64,000 nt of DNA from JAHEKO01 sp965212505 (GTDB lineage: Bacteria > Acidobacteriota > Thermoanaerobaculia > Multivoradales > JAHEKO01), in assembly GCA_965212505.1 (NCBI GenBank), contig OZ243123.1, positions 1,116,001 to 1,180,000 on the forward strand, read 5' to 3'. The notes below the pieces were generated by a model, which searched no databases, had not been told where the DNA came from, and was given only the letters and a program-made list of their open reading frames with translations. This document shows, piece after piece, positions 9,385 through 17,877 of this stretch. Position numbers and translations under genes: made by a program. How positions within the stretch are numbered: the stretch's first letter is position 1; every line of letters begins with the position of its first letter.

Positions 9385-9822
9385 ATGAAGCTGCATGAAC
9401 TTTCCCCGGCAGACGGGAGTCGACACAAGAGGAAGCGCGTCGGTCGTGGCCCGGGCTCGGGTCTTGGCAAGACCGCCGGCCGTGGCCACAAGGGCCAGCG
9501 GTCCCGCTCCGGCTACAGCCAGCGCATCGGATTCGAGGGCGGCCAGATGCCGCTCATTCGTCGAGTTCCGAAGCGAGGGTTCACCAACATCTTCCGCCGC
9601 GAGTTCGCCGTGGTGAATCTCGATCGACTGGCGACACTCGACGGTGAGGTCACTCCCGAGAGTCTGGTCGAAGCGGGCTTCGTCCGCTCCGGTATGCCGG
9701 TCAAGGTGCTCGGCGGCGGCGAACTCGACAAGGCGCTCAAGGTCAGTGCTCACAAGTTCAGCAAGTCGGCCCGCGAGAAGATCGAAGGCGCCGGCGGAAC
9801 GTGCGAGGTCATCGACTCGTGA
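9385..9822 (+). CDS. rplO: 50S ribosomal protein L15
   Basis: 145-residue L15. The glycine-rich basic N-terminus MKLHELSPADGSRHKRKRVG, then GRGHKGQRSRSG and GFEGGQMPLIRRVPKRGF, are diagnostic. The stop overlaps the secY start (GTGA). Confidence 0.97.
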   Translation: MKLHELSPADGSRHKRKRVGRGPGSGLGKTAGRGHKGQRSRSGYSQRIGFEGGQMPLIRRVPKRGFTNIFRREFAVVNLDRLATLDGEVTPESLVEAGFVRSGMPVKVLGGGELDKALKVSAHKFSKSAREKIEGAGGTCEVIDS

Positions 9823-11201
9823 TCGACAGCTTCCGCAATATCTTCGCGATCCCCGACCTTCGCAAGCGACTGGCGTTTACGTTCGGTCTGCTTGCGGTCT
9901 ATCGGATCGGCTGCAACATCCCCACACCGGGGATCGACCCCGCTGCGCTCCTCGAGTTCATGGAGGCGGTGCAGGGCACGCTGCTCGGAATGGTGAACAC
10001 GTTCACCGGGGGCAGCCTGTCGCGGGTCGCGATCTTTGCGCTCGGCATCATGCCGTACATCACCGCGTCGATCGTTCTGCAGCTGTTGACGGTGGTTTGG
10101 CCCTACCTGGAGAAGCTGTCCAAGGAGGGCGAGCTCGGTCGTCGCAAGATCACGCAGTACACCCGTTACGGAACGATCCTCATTTCGGTCGTCCAGGGTA
10201 CGTCGATCTCCCTCTGGCTCGAGAACGTCACGACTCCGGGCGGGGCCGCTCTGGTGCCGAGTCCCGGTTGGGGTTTCCGAATCACGACCGTACTGACGCT
10301 CACCACCGGCTGCGCCTTTGTCATGTGGCTCGGCGAGCAGATCACCGAGCGCGGTATCGGTAACGGCATCTCCCTGATCATCTTCGCCGGCATCGTCGTC
10401 GGCCTGCCCGGTGCGATCGTGTCGACGGTCGACGCGGTTCGTGCGGGTAGTCTGTCGCCGATCGCCGTCCTGATTCTGGTCGCCTTCATGATTGCGGTGA
10501 TGGGCTTCATCGTGTTTATGGAGCGTGCCCAGCGACGCATTCCGGTTCAATACGCGAAGCGGGTTGTCGGCCGCAAGGTCTACGGCGGTCAGAACACCTA
10601 CCTGCCGCTGCGGGTCAACACCGGCGGTGTCATTCCGGTGATTTTCGCCAGCTCGGTCGTGACGCTGCCTTCGGCGGTTGCGGGGCTGTTTCAGAACGAG
10701 TGGCTGCAGTCGATCGCGCAGGCCCTCTCGTGGGGCCAGCCGCTCCACTACCTGCTGTACGTCACTGCGATCGTCTTCTTCTGCTACTTCTACGTTTCGA
10801 TCATCTTCAACCCGGCGGACACTGCGGACAACCTCCGCAAGTACGGCGGGTTCATTCCGGGTATCCGGACCGGCAAGCGCACGTCGGAATACATCGATCG
10901 CATCCTGACCCGGTTGACGCTGGTCGGTGCGGTCTATCTCGCCGCAGTCTCGGTGTTGCCCGAGTTCCTGCTCAGCGGCCTCAAGGTCGACGGTCTGCCG
11001 GTTGTCGGCGCGACGCTCGACGCCGCGCTACCGGCTTGGTTCACGCAGGGCATGGGGATCAACTTCTACTTCGGCGGTACCTCGACCCTGATCGTCGTTG
11101 GCGTCGCGATGGACTTCGTTCAGCAGATCGAAAGCCAGCTCGTCATGCGCAACTACGACGGCTTCATGAAGCGCGGGAGGATTCGTGGGCGGCGCGGATA
11201 G
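9819..11201 (+). CDS. secY: Preprotein translocase subunit SecY
   Basis: 460-residue pore subunit of the inner-membrane Sec translocon, with ten predicted membrane spans. GCNIPTPGIDP in the first periplasmic plug region, MPYITASIVLQLL, GERGIGNGISLIIF-like ITERGIGNGISLIIF and NPADTADNLRKYGGFIPGIR are family motifs. The start is GTG 9819, overlapping the rplO stop by four bases; the frame is open to 9801 but the family start MIDSFRNIFAIPDLRKRL begins here. Its location after rplO is the conserved one. Confidence 0.98.
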   Translation: MIDSFRNIFAIPDLRKRLAFTFGLLAVYRIGCNIPTPGIDPAALLEFMEAVQGTLLGMVNTFTGGSLSRVAIFALGIMPYITASIVLQLLTVVWPYLEKLSKEGELGRRKITQYTRYGTILISVVQGTSISLWLENVTTPGGAALVPSPGWGFRITTVLTLTTGCAFVMWLGEQITERGIGNGISLIIFAGIVVGLPGAIVSTVDAVRAGSLSPIAVLILVAFMIAVMGFIVFMERAQRRIPVQYAKRVVGRKVYGGQNTYLPLRVNTGGVIPVIFASSVVTLPSAVAGLFQNEWLQSIAQALSWGQPLHYLLYVTAIVFFCYFYVSIIFNPADTADNLRKYGGFIPGIRTGKRTSEYIDRILTRLTLVGAVYLAAVSVLPEFLLSGLKVDGLPVVGATLDAALPAWFTQGMGINFYFGGTSTLIVVGVAMDFVQQIESQLVMRNYDGFMKRGRIRGRRG

Positions 11202-11769
11202 CAGCGGCGCTCTGCGCGCTGTGATGCTCGGTCCGCCGGGCTCGGGCAAAGGGACTCAAGCGGCCCTGATTGCCGAACGGGTCGGTGTGCCCGCGATCTC
11301 GACCGGCGACATGCTTCGTCAGGCGGTCGCAGAGGGCTCCGAGCTGGGCCAGCGCGTCCAGCAGATCCTCGACTCCGGAGGGCTGGTCGACGATGCCACG
11401 ATGGCGGACGTCATCGAGCACCGTCTGGCGGCCGCCGATGCCGAGCACGGATTCCTGCTCGACGGTTACCCGCGGACGCTAGGCCAGTGCGACACGCTCG
11501 ACGCAATTCTCGAGCGGCGTTCGCAGCAGCTCGATCTGGTACTGCTGATCGAGGTCCCAGAAGAAGAGCTCGTGCGGCGTTCCCTCGCGCGCCAGCGTGC
11601 AGACGACACCGAAGACGTGATTCGCAAGCGCCAGAGCGTCTATCGCGAGCAGACCGCGCCGCTCGTAGAGCACTATCGCGAGCGCGGCCTGCTCGAATCT
11701 GTCGACGGCGACCAGCCGATCGAGGCGGTCCAGGAAGCGATCCGACAACTTCTCACGGTGACGGTCTGA
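11185..11769 (+). CDS. adk: Adenylate kinase, short (lidless) form
   Basis: Catalyses ATP + AMP to 2 ADP. The P-loop GPPGSGKGTQAALIAER is at about residues 17-33, the AMP-binding STGDMLR and FLLDGYPRT motifs follow, and the LID region is cut to a few residues around ARQRADDTEDVIRKR, so this is the short-variant enzyme of about 190 residues. GTG 11185 overlaps the secY end by 17 bases; GTG 11221 or ATG 11224 would trim the N-terminus to the P-loop strand. secY-adk-map is the conserved order. Confidence 0.95.
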   Translation: MGGADSSGALRAVMLGPPGSGKGTQAALIAERVGVPAISTGDMLRQAVAEGSELGQRVQQILDSGGLVDDATMADVIEHRLAAADAEHGFLLDGYPRTLGQCDTLDAILERRSQQLDLVLLIEVPEEELVRRSLARQRADDTEDVIRKRQSVYREQTAPLVEHYRERGLLESVDGDQPIEAVQEAIRQLLTVTV

Positions 11770-12539
11770 TGGTTCTGAAAAGTCACGGCGAGATCGAACT
11801 GATGCACGCGGCCAACGGCCTCGTGCACCAGGTGCTGGATCATCTGACCTCGATGGTCGAGCCCGGGGTCACCACCCGCGAGCTCGATGTCGTTGCCGAG
11901 TCGATTATCCGCGACGCGGGGGCCGTTCCGGCGTTCCTCAACTATCGCGGCTTCCCGGCGACGCTCTGCACCTCGATCAACGACGTCATCGTTCACGGCA
12001 TCCCCAACGACACGGCGCTCGTAGATGGCGACATCATCGGCATCGACTGCGGCGTGCTCTACAAGGGCTACTACGGCGACGCAGCGCGGACCTACGCGGT
12101 CGGCGCGATCTCGCCCGAGGCGCAGCGGCTCCTCGACACCACGCGGCGTTCGCTGGAGCTGGCGGTCGACGCCATCACTCCCGGCGGGCGTCTGTCGGAC
12201 ATCGGCGCGGCGGTACAGCAGCACGTCGAGTCGGCCGGTTTCGCCGTGGTGCGCGACTTTGTCGGTCATGGCATCGGCGCGGCCTTGCACGAGGATCCGC
12301 AGGTACCGAACTTCGGGAGCCCCGGTCGGGGTCCGAAGCTGACTCCGGGCCTGGTGCTCGCGATCGAGCCGATGGTCAACGTCGGTAGCCCGGGAGTGAA
12401 GGTCGATCCCGACGGCTGGACGGCGCGCACCGACGACGGCTCGCTGTCGGCTCACTTCGAGTTCTCGGTTGCGGTCACGGAAGACGGCCCGATGATTCTC
12501 GGCAACGAGCAAGCTCAGAAAGCGATCGCAGCAGGATGA
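11769..12539 (+). CDS. map: Type I methionine aminopeptidase
   Basis: 256-residue cytosolic metalloprotease that removes the N-terminal methionine. The metal ligands are visible: Asp in IIGIDCGVLYKGYYGDAA (both D residues), His in GHGIGAALHEDP, Glu in AIEPMVN and Glu in AHFEFSVAVTEDG. It lacks an N-terminal zinc-finger extension, so it is type Ia. ATG 11769 overlaps the adk stop by one base; the longer in-frame extension through adk is spurious. Confidence 0.97.
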   Translation: MVLKSHGEIELMHAANGLVHQVLDHLTSMVEPGVTTRELDVVAESIIRDAGAVPAFLNYRGFPATLCTSINDVIVHGIPNDTALVDGDIIGIDCGVLYKGYYGDAARTYAVGAISPEAQRLLDTTRRSLELAVDAITPGGRLSDIGAAVQQHVESAGFAVVRDFVGHGIGAALHEDPQVPNFGSPGRGPKLTPGLVLAIEPMVNVGSPGVKVDPDGWTARTDDGSLSAHFEFSVAVTEDGPMILGNEQAQKAIAAG

Positions 12540-12712
12540 CTCACAGAACGCAGCAAGATCTCGAGCGATCGCCGCAAGCGGGCTGGGCGGTGGTGTCCCT
12601 CTCTCCCGGGAGGGAGAAGGGAACGAGGAGGAGAGGGGAGACCCACTAGATTCGCAACAGGTCGACTCGGCTCTGCGTAGAGAAGACCGCACCGCGAAGG
12701 GACTTTGGAAAC
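12540..12712 (+). other. Intergenic gap map-rpmJ: infA absent, palindrome and GA-rich tract
   Basis: 173 bp with no gene; initiation factor IF-1 needs about 219 bp and is not here. At 12599-12616 there is a palindrome centred on CTCCCGGGAG, followed by a purine-only-like GA tract to about 12640. The palindrome resembles the CCCTCTCCC/GGGAGAGGG intergenic repeats found in many GC-rich genomes. There is no T-run, so it is not a clear terminator. Confidence 0.6.
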
Positions 12713-12826
12713 ATGAAGGTAAGAGCGTCAGTCAAGAAGATGTGCCCCAAATGCAAGATCATCCGGCGCAAGGGCGTGGTTCGGGTGATTTGTGAAAACC
12801 CGAAGCACAAACAGCGTCAAGGCTAG
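12713..12826 (+). CDS. rpmJ: 50S ribosomal protein L36, zinc-binding form
   Basis: 37-residue L36, starting MKVRASVKKMCPKCKIIRR and ending with a basic tail. Cys11, Cys14, Cys27 and His32 (CPKC, ICENPKH) form the zinc ribbon, so this is the C+ version. It begins the alpha-operon part, 13 bp before rpsM. Confidence 0.97.
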   Translation: MKVRASVKKMCPKCKIIRRKGVVRVICENPKHKQRQG

Positions 12827-12838
12827 GTTGGTAGACAA

Positions 12839-13219
12839 ATGGCACGAATAGCAGGGGTCGATCTACCCCAGAACAAGCAGGTGTGGGTCGGTCTGACCTA
12901 CATCTACGGCATCGGCGAGGCGAGGTCTCTCGACCTCCTCGAGAAGGCGAAGGTCGAGCGCACGACAAAGGTCAGGGAACTGACCGAGGACGAGGCGCGT
13001 CGGATCCGTGAGGTGATCACCGAAGAGGGGCGGGTCGAAGGTGACCTGCGCAAGGAGATCAGCCAGAACATCAAGCGCCTGATCGAGATCGGCTCGTATC
13101 GGGGAGTTCGGCACCGTCGGGGTCTTCCCGTACGTGGCCAGCGCTCGTCGACCAACGCGCGTACCCGGAAGGGCCCGCGCCGTATGGCGATCGCCGGCAA
13201 GAAGCAGGTCAAGAAGTAG
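12839..13219 (+). CDS. rpsM: 30S ribosomal protein S13
   Basis: 126-residue S13. MARIAGVDLPQNKQVWVGLT, YIYGIGEARS and the C-terminal GVRHRRGLPVRGQRSSTNAR are family hallmarks. Confidence 0.98.
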   Translation: MARIAGVDLPQNKQVWVGLTYIYGIGEARSLDLLEKAKVERTTKVRELTEDEARRIREVITEEGRVEGDLRKEISQNIKRLIEIGSYRGVRHRRGLPVRGQRSSTNARTRKGPRRMAIAGKKQVKK

Positions 13220-13228
13220 GGAAAAGCG

Positions 13229-13627
13229 ATGGCAAAACAATCAGGCGGCAAAGACCGAAAGAAGAAGAAGGAAAAGCGAATCGTCCCGCACGGGATGGTT
13301 CACATCAAGGCGACCTTCAACAATACGTTGATCACGATCAGCGATCCCGAGGGCAACGTCTTGACGTGGTCGTCCGCGGGCCGCATTGGCTTCAAGGGTT
13401 CTCGAAAGGGAACGCCGTTCGCCGCGCAGGTGGCGGGCAAGAACGCCGGCTCACTCGCGCGCGATCTCGGCATGCGCACCGTCGATGTCGAGGTGCGTGG
13501 TCCGGGCGCCGGACGCGAGTCCGCGATCCGTTCGCTGGTCGCCGCCGGAATGGAGGTCAAGTCGATTCGCGACGTGACTCCGATTCCTCACAACGGTTGC
13601 CGTCCTCGAAAGAAGCGCCGCGTATGA
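13229..13627 (+). CDS. rpsK: 30S ribosomal protein S11
   Basis: 132-residue S11 with an approximately 16-residue lysine-rich N-terminal tail, then GMVHIKATFNNTLITISDPE, GFKGSRKGTPFAAQVA and the C-terminal DVTPIPHNGCRPRKKRRV signature. Confidence 0.98.
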   Translation: MAKQSGGKDRKKKKEKRIVPHGMVHIKATFNNTLITISDPEGNVLTWSSAGRIGFKGSRKGTPFAAQVAGKNAGSLARDLGMRTVDVEVRGPGAGRESAIRSLVAAGMEVKSIRDVTPIPHNGCRPRKKRRV

Positions 13628-13657
13628 CGTCTCAGACGCGGATCGGAGGGTTGTTCA

Positions 13658-14287
13658 GTGGCTAGATATACAGGTTCCGTCTGCCGGCTCTGCCGTCGTG
13701 AGCGGATGAAGCTGTTCTTGAAGGGAGATCGCTGCTTCAAGGAGAAGTGTGCGATCGAGCGTCGGGGCTACCCGCCGGGCCAGCACGGTCAGCGGCGAGG
13801 GCGCCGGCCGAACCAGTACGGCATTCAGCTGCGCGAGAAGCAGAAGGTCAAGCGCATCTACGGCGTGCTCGAGAAGGCGTTCCGCAACTACTTCAAGGCG
13901 GCCGAGGCGAAGAAGGGCATTACCGGCGAGAATCTGCTCGTGATGCTCGAACAGCGCCTCGACAACGTCGTCTACAGCATGGGCTTCGCCTCGTCGCGAG
14001 CTCAGGCGCGTCAGTTGATCCGACACGGACACGTACTCGTCGACGGCAACAAGACGACGATTCCATCGTTCCAGGTCAAGGTGAATCACGAGATCTCGGT
14101 CAAACAGGGGAGCCGTAAGAACGACTTCATCCGGGCCAGCGTCGAGACGGCGCGCGGTCGTGGAATCCCCGGCTGGCTGGAGATGGACTCCGACAACTTC
14201 ACCGGCAAGGTCATCTCCGTGCCGACTCGTGAAGAGATCAAGCTGCCGATCGAGGAGCAGCTGATCGTCGAGCTCTACAGTCGATAG
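13658..14287 (+). CDS. rpsD: 30S ribosomal protein S4, cysteine-containing form
   Basis: 209-residue S4, the 16S rRNA assembly initiator. It starts at GTG 13658 with GGAGGG 12 bases upstream. The N-terminal zinc site is present: CRLC at 9-12 with two later cysteines (CFKEKC). The S4 RNA-binding domain follows at about 95-160 (RLDNVVYSMGFASSRAQARQ). Confidence 0.97.
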   Translation: MARYTGSVCRLCRRERMKLFLKGDRCFKEKCAIERRGYPPGQHGQRRGRRPNQYGIQLREKQKVKRIYGVLEKAFRNYFKAAEAKKGITGENLLVMLEQRLDNVVYSMGFASSRAQARQLIRHGHVLVDGNKTTIPSFQVKVNHEISVKQGSRKNDFIRASVETARGRGIPGWLEMDSDNFTGKVISVPTREEIKLPIEEQLIVELYSR

Positions 14288-14340
14288 ATGAATAACGCCG
14301 GCAGGGCGCACTGGCGCGCCGCTGGCGAGAGGGAGTAGTC

Positions 14341-15321
14341 ATGGATTGGATTGGTTTTCAGCGCCCCAAGCGTCTCGAGATCGATCGCGACAGCCTCACG
14401 CCGACCTACGGCAAGCTGATCGCGCAGCCGTTCGAGCGCGGTTTTGCGACCACTGTAGGCAACGCCCTGCGGCGGTGTCTGCTGTCCTCAATCGAAGGGG
14501 CGGCGATCACTGCGGTGCAGATCGAAGGCGTGTTGCACGAGTTTTCTTCGATCCCGGGCGTGGTCGAGGATGTCACCGACATCATCTTGAATCTGAAGCA
14601 GATTCCGATCCGCCTACACTCCGACGAGCCCAAGTTCCTGAGCCTCGACGTTTCGGGTGAGGGGATCGTGACCGCCGGTCAGCTGACCGGCGATCCGCAG
14701 ATCGAGATTTTCGATCCGGACGTGCAGATCGCCACCATCAACGAGCAGGGCTCGCTCAAGCTCCAGGCCCAGGTGCGCAAGGGCCGCGGCTACGTGAGCG
14801 GCGAGATGAACTTCGACGAGACGATGGGCATCGGTTGGGTGCCGGTCGACTCCGTTCACAGTCCGATCAAGCGCGTCAACTACCGCATCGAGGCGGCGCG
14901 TGTCGGCCGTGCGACCGACTACGAGCGCCTGGTGCTCGAGGTCTGGACCAACGGCACCCTGTCGCCTGAAGAGGCGGTATCGGTCGCCGCGTCGATGCTC
15001 AAGGATCATCTGACGATCTTTATCGAGTCGGAAGAGGCGCTCCTCGAGGAGCCGGTGGTGGTCGAGAGCGAAGAGGACGAGGGACTGGAGCTGGTGCTCA
15101 ACAAGAGCATCGATGAACTCGACCTCTCCGTACGGTCCGCCAACTGCCTGAAGAACGCCAACATTCACACCCTGCGGGACCTGGTCGCTCGCTCCGAGAA
15201 GGACATGCTCGAGACCAAGAACTTCGGCCGCAAGTCGCTCGAAGAGGTCCAAGATGTCCTGCGCGAGCACGGCCTCTCGTTCGGAATGCGGACGGGAGAG
15301 CCCGCGAGCGTCGGCGCCTGA
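14341..15321 (+). CDS. rpoA: DNA-directed RNA polymerase subunit alpha
   Basis: 326 residues. The N-terminal dimerisation domain carries FERGFATTVGNALRRCLLSS and EFSSIPGVVEDVTDIILNLK; the C-terminal domain (about 250-315) has the helix-hairpin-helix LARSEKD/NFGRKSLEEV region that contacts UP elements and activators. It sits in its canonical place between rpsD and rplQ. Confidence 0.98.
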   Translation: MDWIGFQRPKRLEIDRDSLTPTYGKLIAQPFERGFATTVGNALRRCLLSSIEGAAITAVQIEGVLHEFSSIPGVVEDVTDIILNLKQIPIRLHSDEPKFLSLDVSGEGIVTAGQLTGDPQIEIFDPDVQIATINEQGSLKLQAQVRKGRGYVSGEMNFDETMGIGWVPVDSVHSPIKRVNYRIEAARVGRATDYERLVLEVWTNGTLSPEEAVSVAASMLKDHLTIFIESEEALLEEPVVVESEEDEGLELVLNKSIDELDLSVRSANCLKNANIHTLRDLVARSEKDMLETKNFGRKSLEEVQDVLREHGLSFGMRTGEPASVGA

Positions 15322-15347
15322 GGGCCGTGAAGCGGAGGTAGAGAGTC

Positions 15348-15740
15348 ATGCGACACAACGCGCACGGAAGGAAGCTCGGCCGGACCACCGCCCATCGCAA
15401 GGCGATGTTCCGGAACCAGCTCGCCTCGTTCGTTCTGAGCGAGCGTATCCGAACCACGCTCCACAAGGCCAAGGAGCTGCGGCCCCTGGCGGAGAAGATG
15501 ATCACGCAGGGCAAGCGAGGCTCGCTGCACGCGCGCCGCCACGTCGGGCGTTGGATTCCGAACCGGAGTATCGTCCGCAAGCTCTTCGATGAGATCGCGC
15601 CGCGCTTCGCGGAGCGCCCGGGTGGCTACACCCGCATCATCAAACTCGGCCCCCGTCGTGGCGACGGTGCCGAGATGGCGATTCTCGAGTTGGTGGATGC
15701 TGATGAGCACGTCGCCGACTCGAAGAGCGACGACAAGTAG
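15348..15740 (+). CDS. rplQ: 50S ribosomal protein L17
   Basis: 130-residue L17, last gene of the ribosomal cluster. MRHNAHGRKLGRTTAHRKAM at the start and GGYTRIIKLGPRRGDGAEMA near the end are diagnostic. An intrinsic terminator follows 25 bp after the stop. Confidence 0.98.
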   Translation: MRHNAHGRKLGRTTAHRKAMFRNQLASFVLSERIRTTLHKAKELRPLAEKMITQGKRGSLHARRHVGRWIPNRSIVRKLFDEIAPRFAERPGGYTRIIKLGPRRGDGAEMAILELVDADEHVADSKSDDK

Positions 15741-15765
15741 GTAGCGCTTTCGAACCAGCACCTCT

Positions 15766-15798
15766 CGCCGACGGGCCTTCGGGCTCGTCGGCGTTTTT
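15766..15798 (+). terminator. Intrinsic terminator of the ribosomal operon
   Basis: A 12-bp stem (CGCCGACGGGCC pairing with GGCTCGTCGGCG, one G-T pair) closes a TTCG tetraloop and is followed by TTTTT. It is the clearest Rho-independent terminator in the window and lies directly downstream of rplQ. Confidence 0.93.
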
Positions 15799-15804
15799 CT
15801 TGGC

Positions 15805-15834
15805 TTGAGCTGGCTAAGACACTAGTGCTATAGT
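15805..15834 (+). promoter_or_regulatory. Candidate promoter of the padR unit
   Basis: TTGAGC (15805-15810) and TATAGT (15829-15834) are 18 bp apart, 50 bp before padR and directly after the ribosomal terminator. The direct repeat GCTAT..GCTAT and GCTA/TAGC arms around 15827-15841 overlap the -10 region and could be the autoregulatory operator. Motif evidence only. Confidence 0.5.
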
Positions 15835-15884
15835 AGCTATGGCATGAGTGTAATAGACGGGCGTCACGAAGACGGGAGACACCC

Positions 15885-16463
15885 ATGAGCGTCGAGTCGA
15901 TCATCCTCGGTATCCTGCGCGAGCCATCGACCGGCTACCAGATCAAGAGAGACTTCGACCAGATCTTCAGCAACTTCTGGTCGGCGGAGCAGTCGCAGAT
16001 CTACCGAACGCTTCGATCGCTCGAGAAGCGCGGGCTCGTTGAAGGGCAGATGGAGCCGCCCGAGAAGGGCCCGCCACGGCGGGTCTATCGGCGCACAGCG
16101 GCGGGAACGCTCGAGTTGCGGGAGTGGCTCGGCCGCGACGCCAAGCTCGGCGTTGTGCGCCTGCCCTATCTAGCCCAGCTGTTCTTTCTGGATCAGCTCG
16201 ACGATCTCGCAGCAACCGAGCGTCTGTTGGAGAGGGTGTGCAACCACCACCGGCGGCTCGTCGCCTCGCTCGAAGCGATCGACCTGGAGTGGACCGGTGG
16301 CGACGCTGACTATGAGTACGAATCCGACGAGGACTTCCACGCCCACCTCGTCCTCGAACACGGCCTCGCGCGCGGTGCGTCCGTCCGCGACTGGGCGGAG
16401 CGTGCGCTCGCCGCGACACGTCGTCGGAGCGAGCCGACGGCGGTGGCGAAGGAGGCCTCATGA
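15885..16463 (+). CDS. PadR family transcriptional regulator
   Basis: 192 residues. The N-terminal winged helix (residues 3-75: SIILGILREPSTGYQIKRDF, IYRTLRSLEKRGLVEG, RRVYRRTAAG) is typical PadR, with a C-terminal helical domain of the Vir type for dimerisation (about 85-180). It overlaps the next gene by four bases (ATGA), so it probably represses its own unit, including the membrane protein. The ligand is unknown. Confidence 0.9.
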   Translation: MSVESIILGILREPSTGYQIKRDFDQIFSNFWSAEQSQIYRTLRSLEKRGLVEGQMEPPEKGPPRRVYRRTAAGTLELREWLGRDAKLGVVRLPYLAQLFFLDQLDDLAATERLLERVCNHHRRLVASLEAIDLEWTGGDADYEYESDEDFHAHLVLEHGLARGASVRDWAERALAATRRRSEPTAVAKEAS

Positions 16464-17155
16464 ACTACGAACTTTTGGTCCGCCTGCATGTTCTCTTCGG
16501 CGTCGCCAGTCTGTTGAGCTTCTGGTTGCAGATGGCGTTGCGGAAGGGGGGCGTTGTCCATCGGGCCGCGGGGAGGACATACGCCGGCGCCATGAGCGGA
16601 GTGATCCTGACGGCGATTCCTATTGGAGTGATCCTGACGCTCGGCCAGCATTGGGGAGCTGGTTTGGTCCTGGGCTTCTTGGCCTGGATCACCCTCTCGG
16701 CCGGTGTCGGCGGTGTCCTCGCGGCGGTCTGGAGAGACCGTAAAATCGAGCTCCAGTGGCGTGTCGGTCGGGTGTTCAGCTGGGGCCTACTTCTGATCTC
16801 GCTCGGCCTGCTAGCGATGATTCCGCTTGGTGGGATCTTTGTTGGTGGGCTGGGGGTGTTCGGAGTCTGGGCTTCGATCGCGGACCTGCGAACGACTCGC
16901 GAGGCGCACGTCTGGCGATCTTGGTTGGCTCGCCACCTGGAGGGCATGTTGGGAACAGGCATCGCCGTCCACGTCGCGTTCCTGGTCTTCGGGCTGCGGT
17001 CGCTGCTGGGAGACGCCTACACCAATACGCACTTCCTGCTCGGCTTCACCGTACCCACGCTCTTGGGCATGTTTGCCGCTTCGCGACTCTCGGCGCGGTT
17101 CGCTCCAGACCGCCGGGCGGCTGGCCCGCCAACAGCGGCCACGGCGGCCGACTAG
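16460..17155 (+). CDS. Multi-pass membrane protein, function unknown
   Basis: 231 residues with about six hydrophobic segments (near 5-27, 42-60, 66-87, 103-135, 158-178 and 187-205) and a polar, Ala/Pro-rich tail. The overall pattern, with an early LLVRLHVLFGVASLLSFW and HRAAGRTYAGAM, resembles DUF2306-like membrane proteins, but I am not certain. It is translationally coupled to the PadR regulator and is its likely target. Confidence 0.7.
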   Translation: MNYELLVRLHVLFGVASLLSFWLQMALRKGGVVHRAAGRTYAGAMSGVILTAIPIGVILTLGQHWGAGLVLGFLAWITLSAGVGGVLAAVWRDRKIELQWRVGRVFSWGLLLISLGLLAMIPLGGIFVGGLGVFGVWASIADLRTTREAHVWRSWLARHLEGMLGTGIAVHVAFLVFGLRSLLGDAYTNTHFLLGFTVPTLLGMFAASRLSARFAPDRRAAGPPTAATAAD

Positions 17156-17167
17156 CCGCAGCGGTCC

Positions 17168-17419
17168 TCAGGACCGCTCGAGGCGTGCGGCGAGCTCCGG
17201 GTTGCCGGCCCATGCGGGCATGTTGGACATGAACTCGAGCGTCTTGCGCTCGGCGGCGTCCCGACCCAGGCCCGATTCCTGGCGTTGGATCCACTGGATG
17301 AAGCGCTCGAAGCACTCCTCGAACGGCAGGAGCTCGCCCGAGTCGCTCGAGCAGTGCTCGCAGAGTGGGCCCGCTTCGATCGGCATGGAGCAGCTATGAC
17401 ATTGGCTCTGAGCTTCCAT
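17168..17419 (-). CDS. Small zinc-ribbon protein
   Basis: 83 residues. QCHSCSMPI and CEHC form a CxxC-x9-CxxC zinc site, followed by a helical segment FEECFERFIQWIQRQE. This matches the pattern of the 'putative zinc ribbon' proteins (CxSCGMPL...C). It overlaps the 3' end of the upstream MarR gene by 26 bases and is likely co-transcribed. Its function is not known. Confidence 0.75.
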   Translation of the reverse strand: MEAQSQCHSCSMPIEAGPLCEHCSSDSGELLPFEECFERFIQWIQRQESGLGRDAAERKTLEFMSNMPAWAGNPELAARLERS

Positions 17420-17855
17420 CGCAGTTTCTCCTCTCAGTCAGGGTGATGAGTTCTTCGAGACGTTCGACGAGCTCGCTCCGGTGGTCGGGCGGCATCTGAC
17501 GGAGGGCGCCCTCCAGCCGGGCGCTCGAGAGCACCTGGGTCGAGCGCTCCCACGCGTCGAGTCCTGTCTTTGTCAGCCAGACGAGATGCCGGCGACGATC
17601 CCGTTGGTCGGGCGCGCGCTCGACCAGCCCGCGTCGCTCGAGGCGCTGGAACAACTCGCTGGTGGCCGCCTGCGATCGCGAGAAGTGATGTGCGGCCTCT
17701 CCGACGGTAAGCGGCCCGGTACTCGCCAGATGTTGAAGGACGGCGAGCGATTCCGGGCTGGGCATCCTCTCTGTCGGGGCGTGACGCGGGTAGAACGCCA
17801 GGTAGACCCGACGGAAAAGGGTGCCGAAGGCCTGCGCCGCGCGCTCGGTTTCCAT
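17394..17855 (-). CDS. MarR family transcriptional regulator
   Basis: 153 residues from ATG 17855 (METERAAQAFGTLFRRVY). The winged helix TVGEAAHHFSRSQAATSELF, RLERRGLVER and the wing DQRDRRRHLVWLTKTG are characteristic. A 9-bp-arm inverted repeat lies 22 bp upstream of this start. An upstream in-frame ATG at 17906 would place the palindrome inside the coding region and is less likely. It is divergent from the RarD-like permease. Confidence 0.88.
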   Translation of the reverse strand: METERAAQAFGTLFRRVYLAFYPRHAPTERMPSPESLAVLQHLASTGPLTVGEAAHHFSRSQAATSELFQRLERRGLVERAPDQRDRRRHLVWLTKTGLDAWERSTQVLSSARLEGALRQMPPDHRSELVERLEELITLTERRNCDGSSEPMS

Positions 17856-17877
17856 GCCGCCATGGTGGCGAACCGGA

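Noticed and set aside
9750..10748. A 332-residue open frame on the minus strand
   Set aside because: Antisense to secY; very hydrophilic, Arg/Asp-rich shadow.
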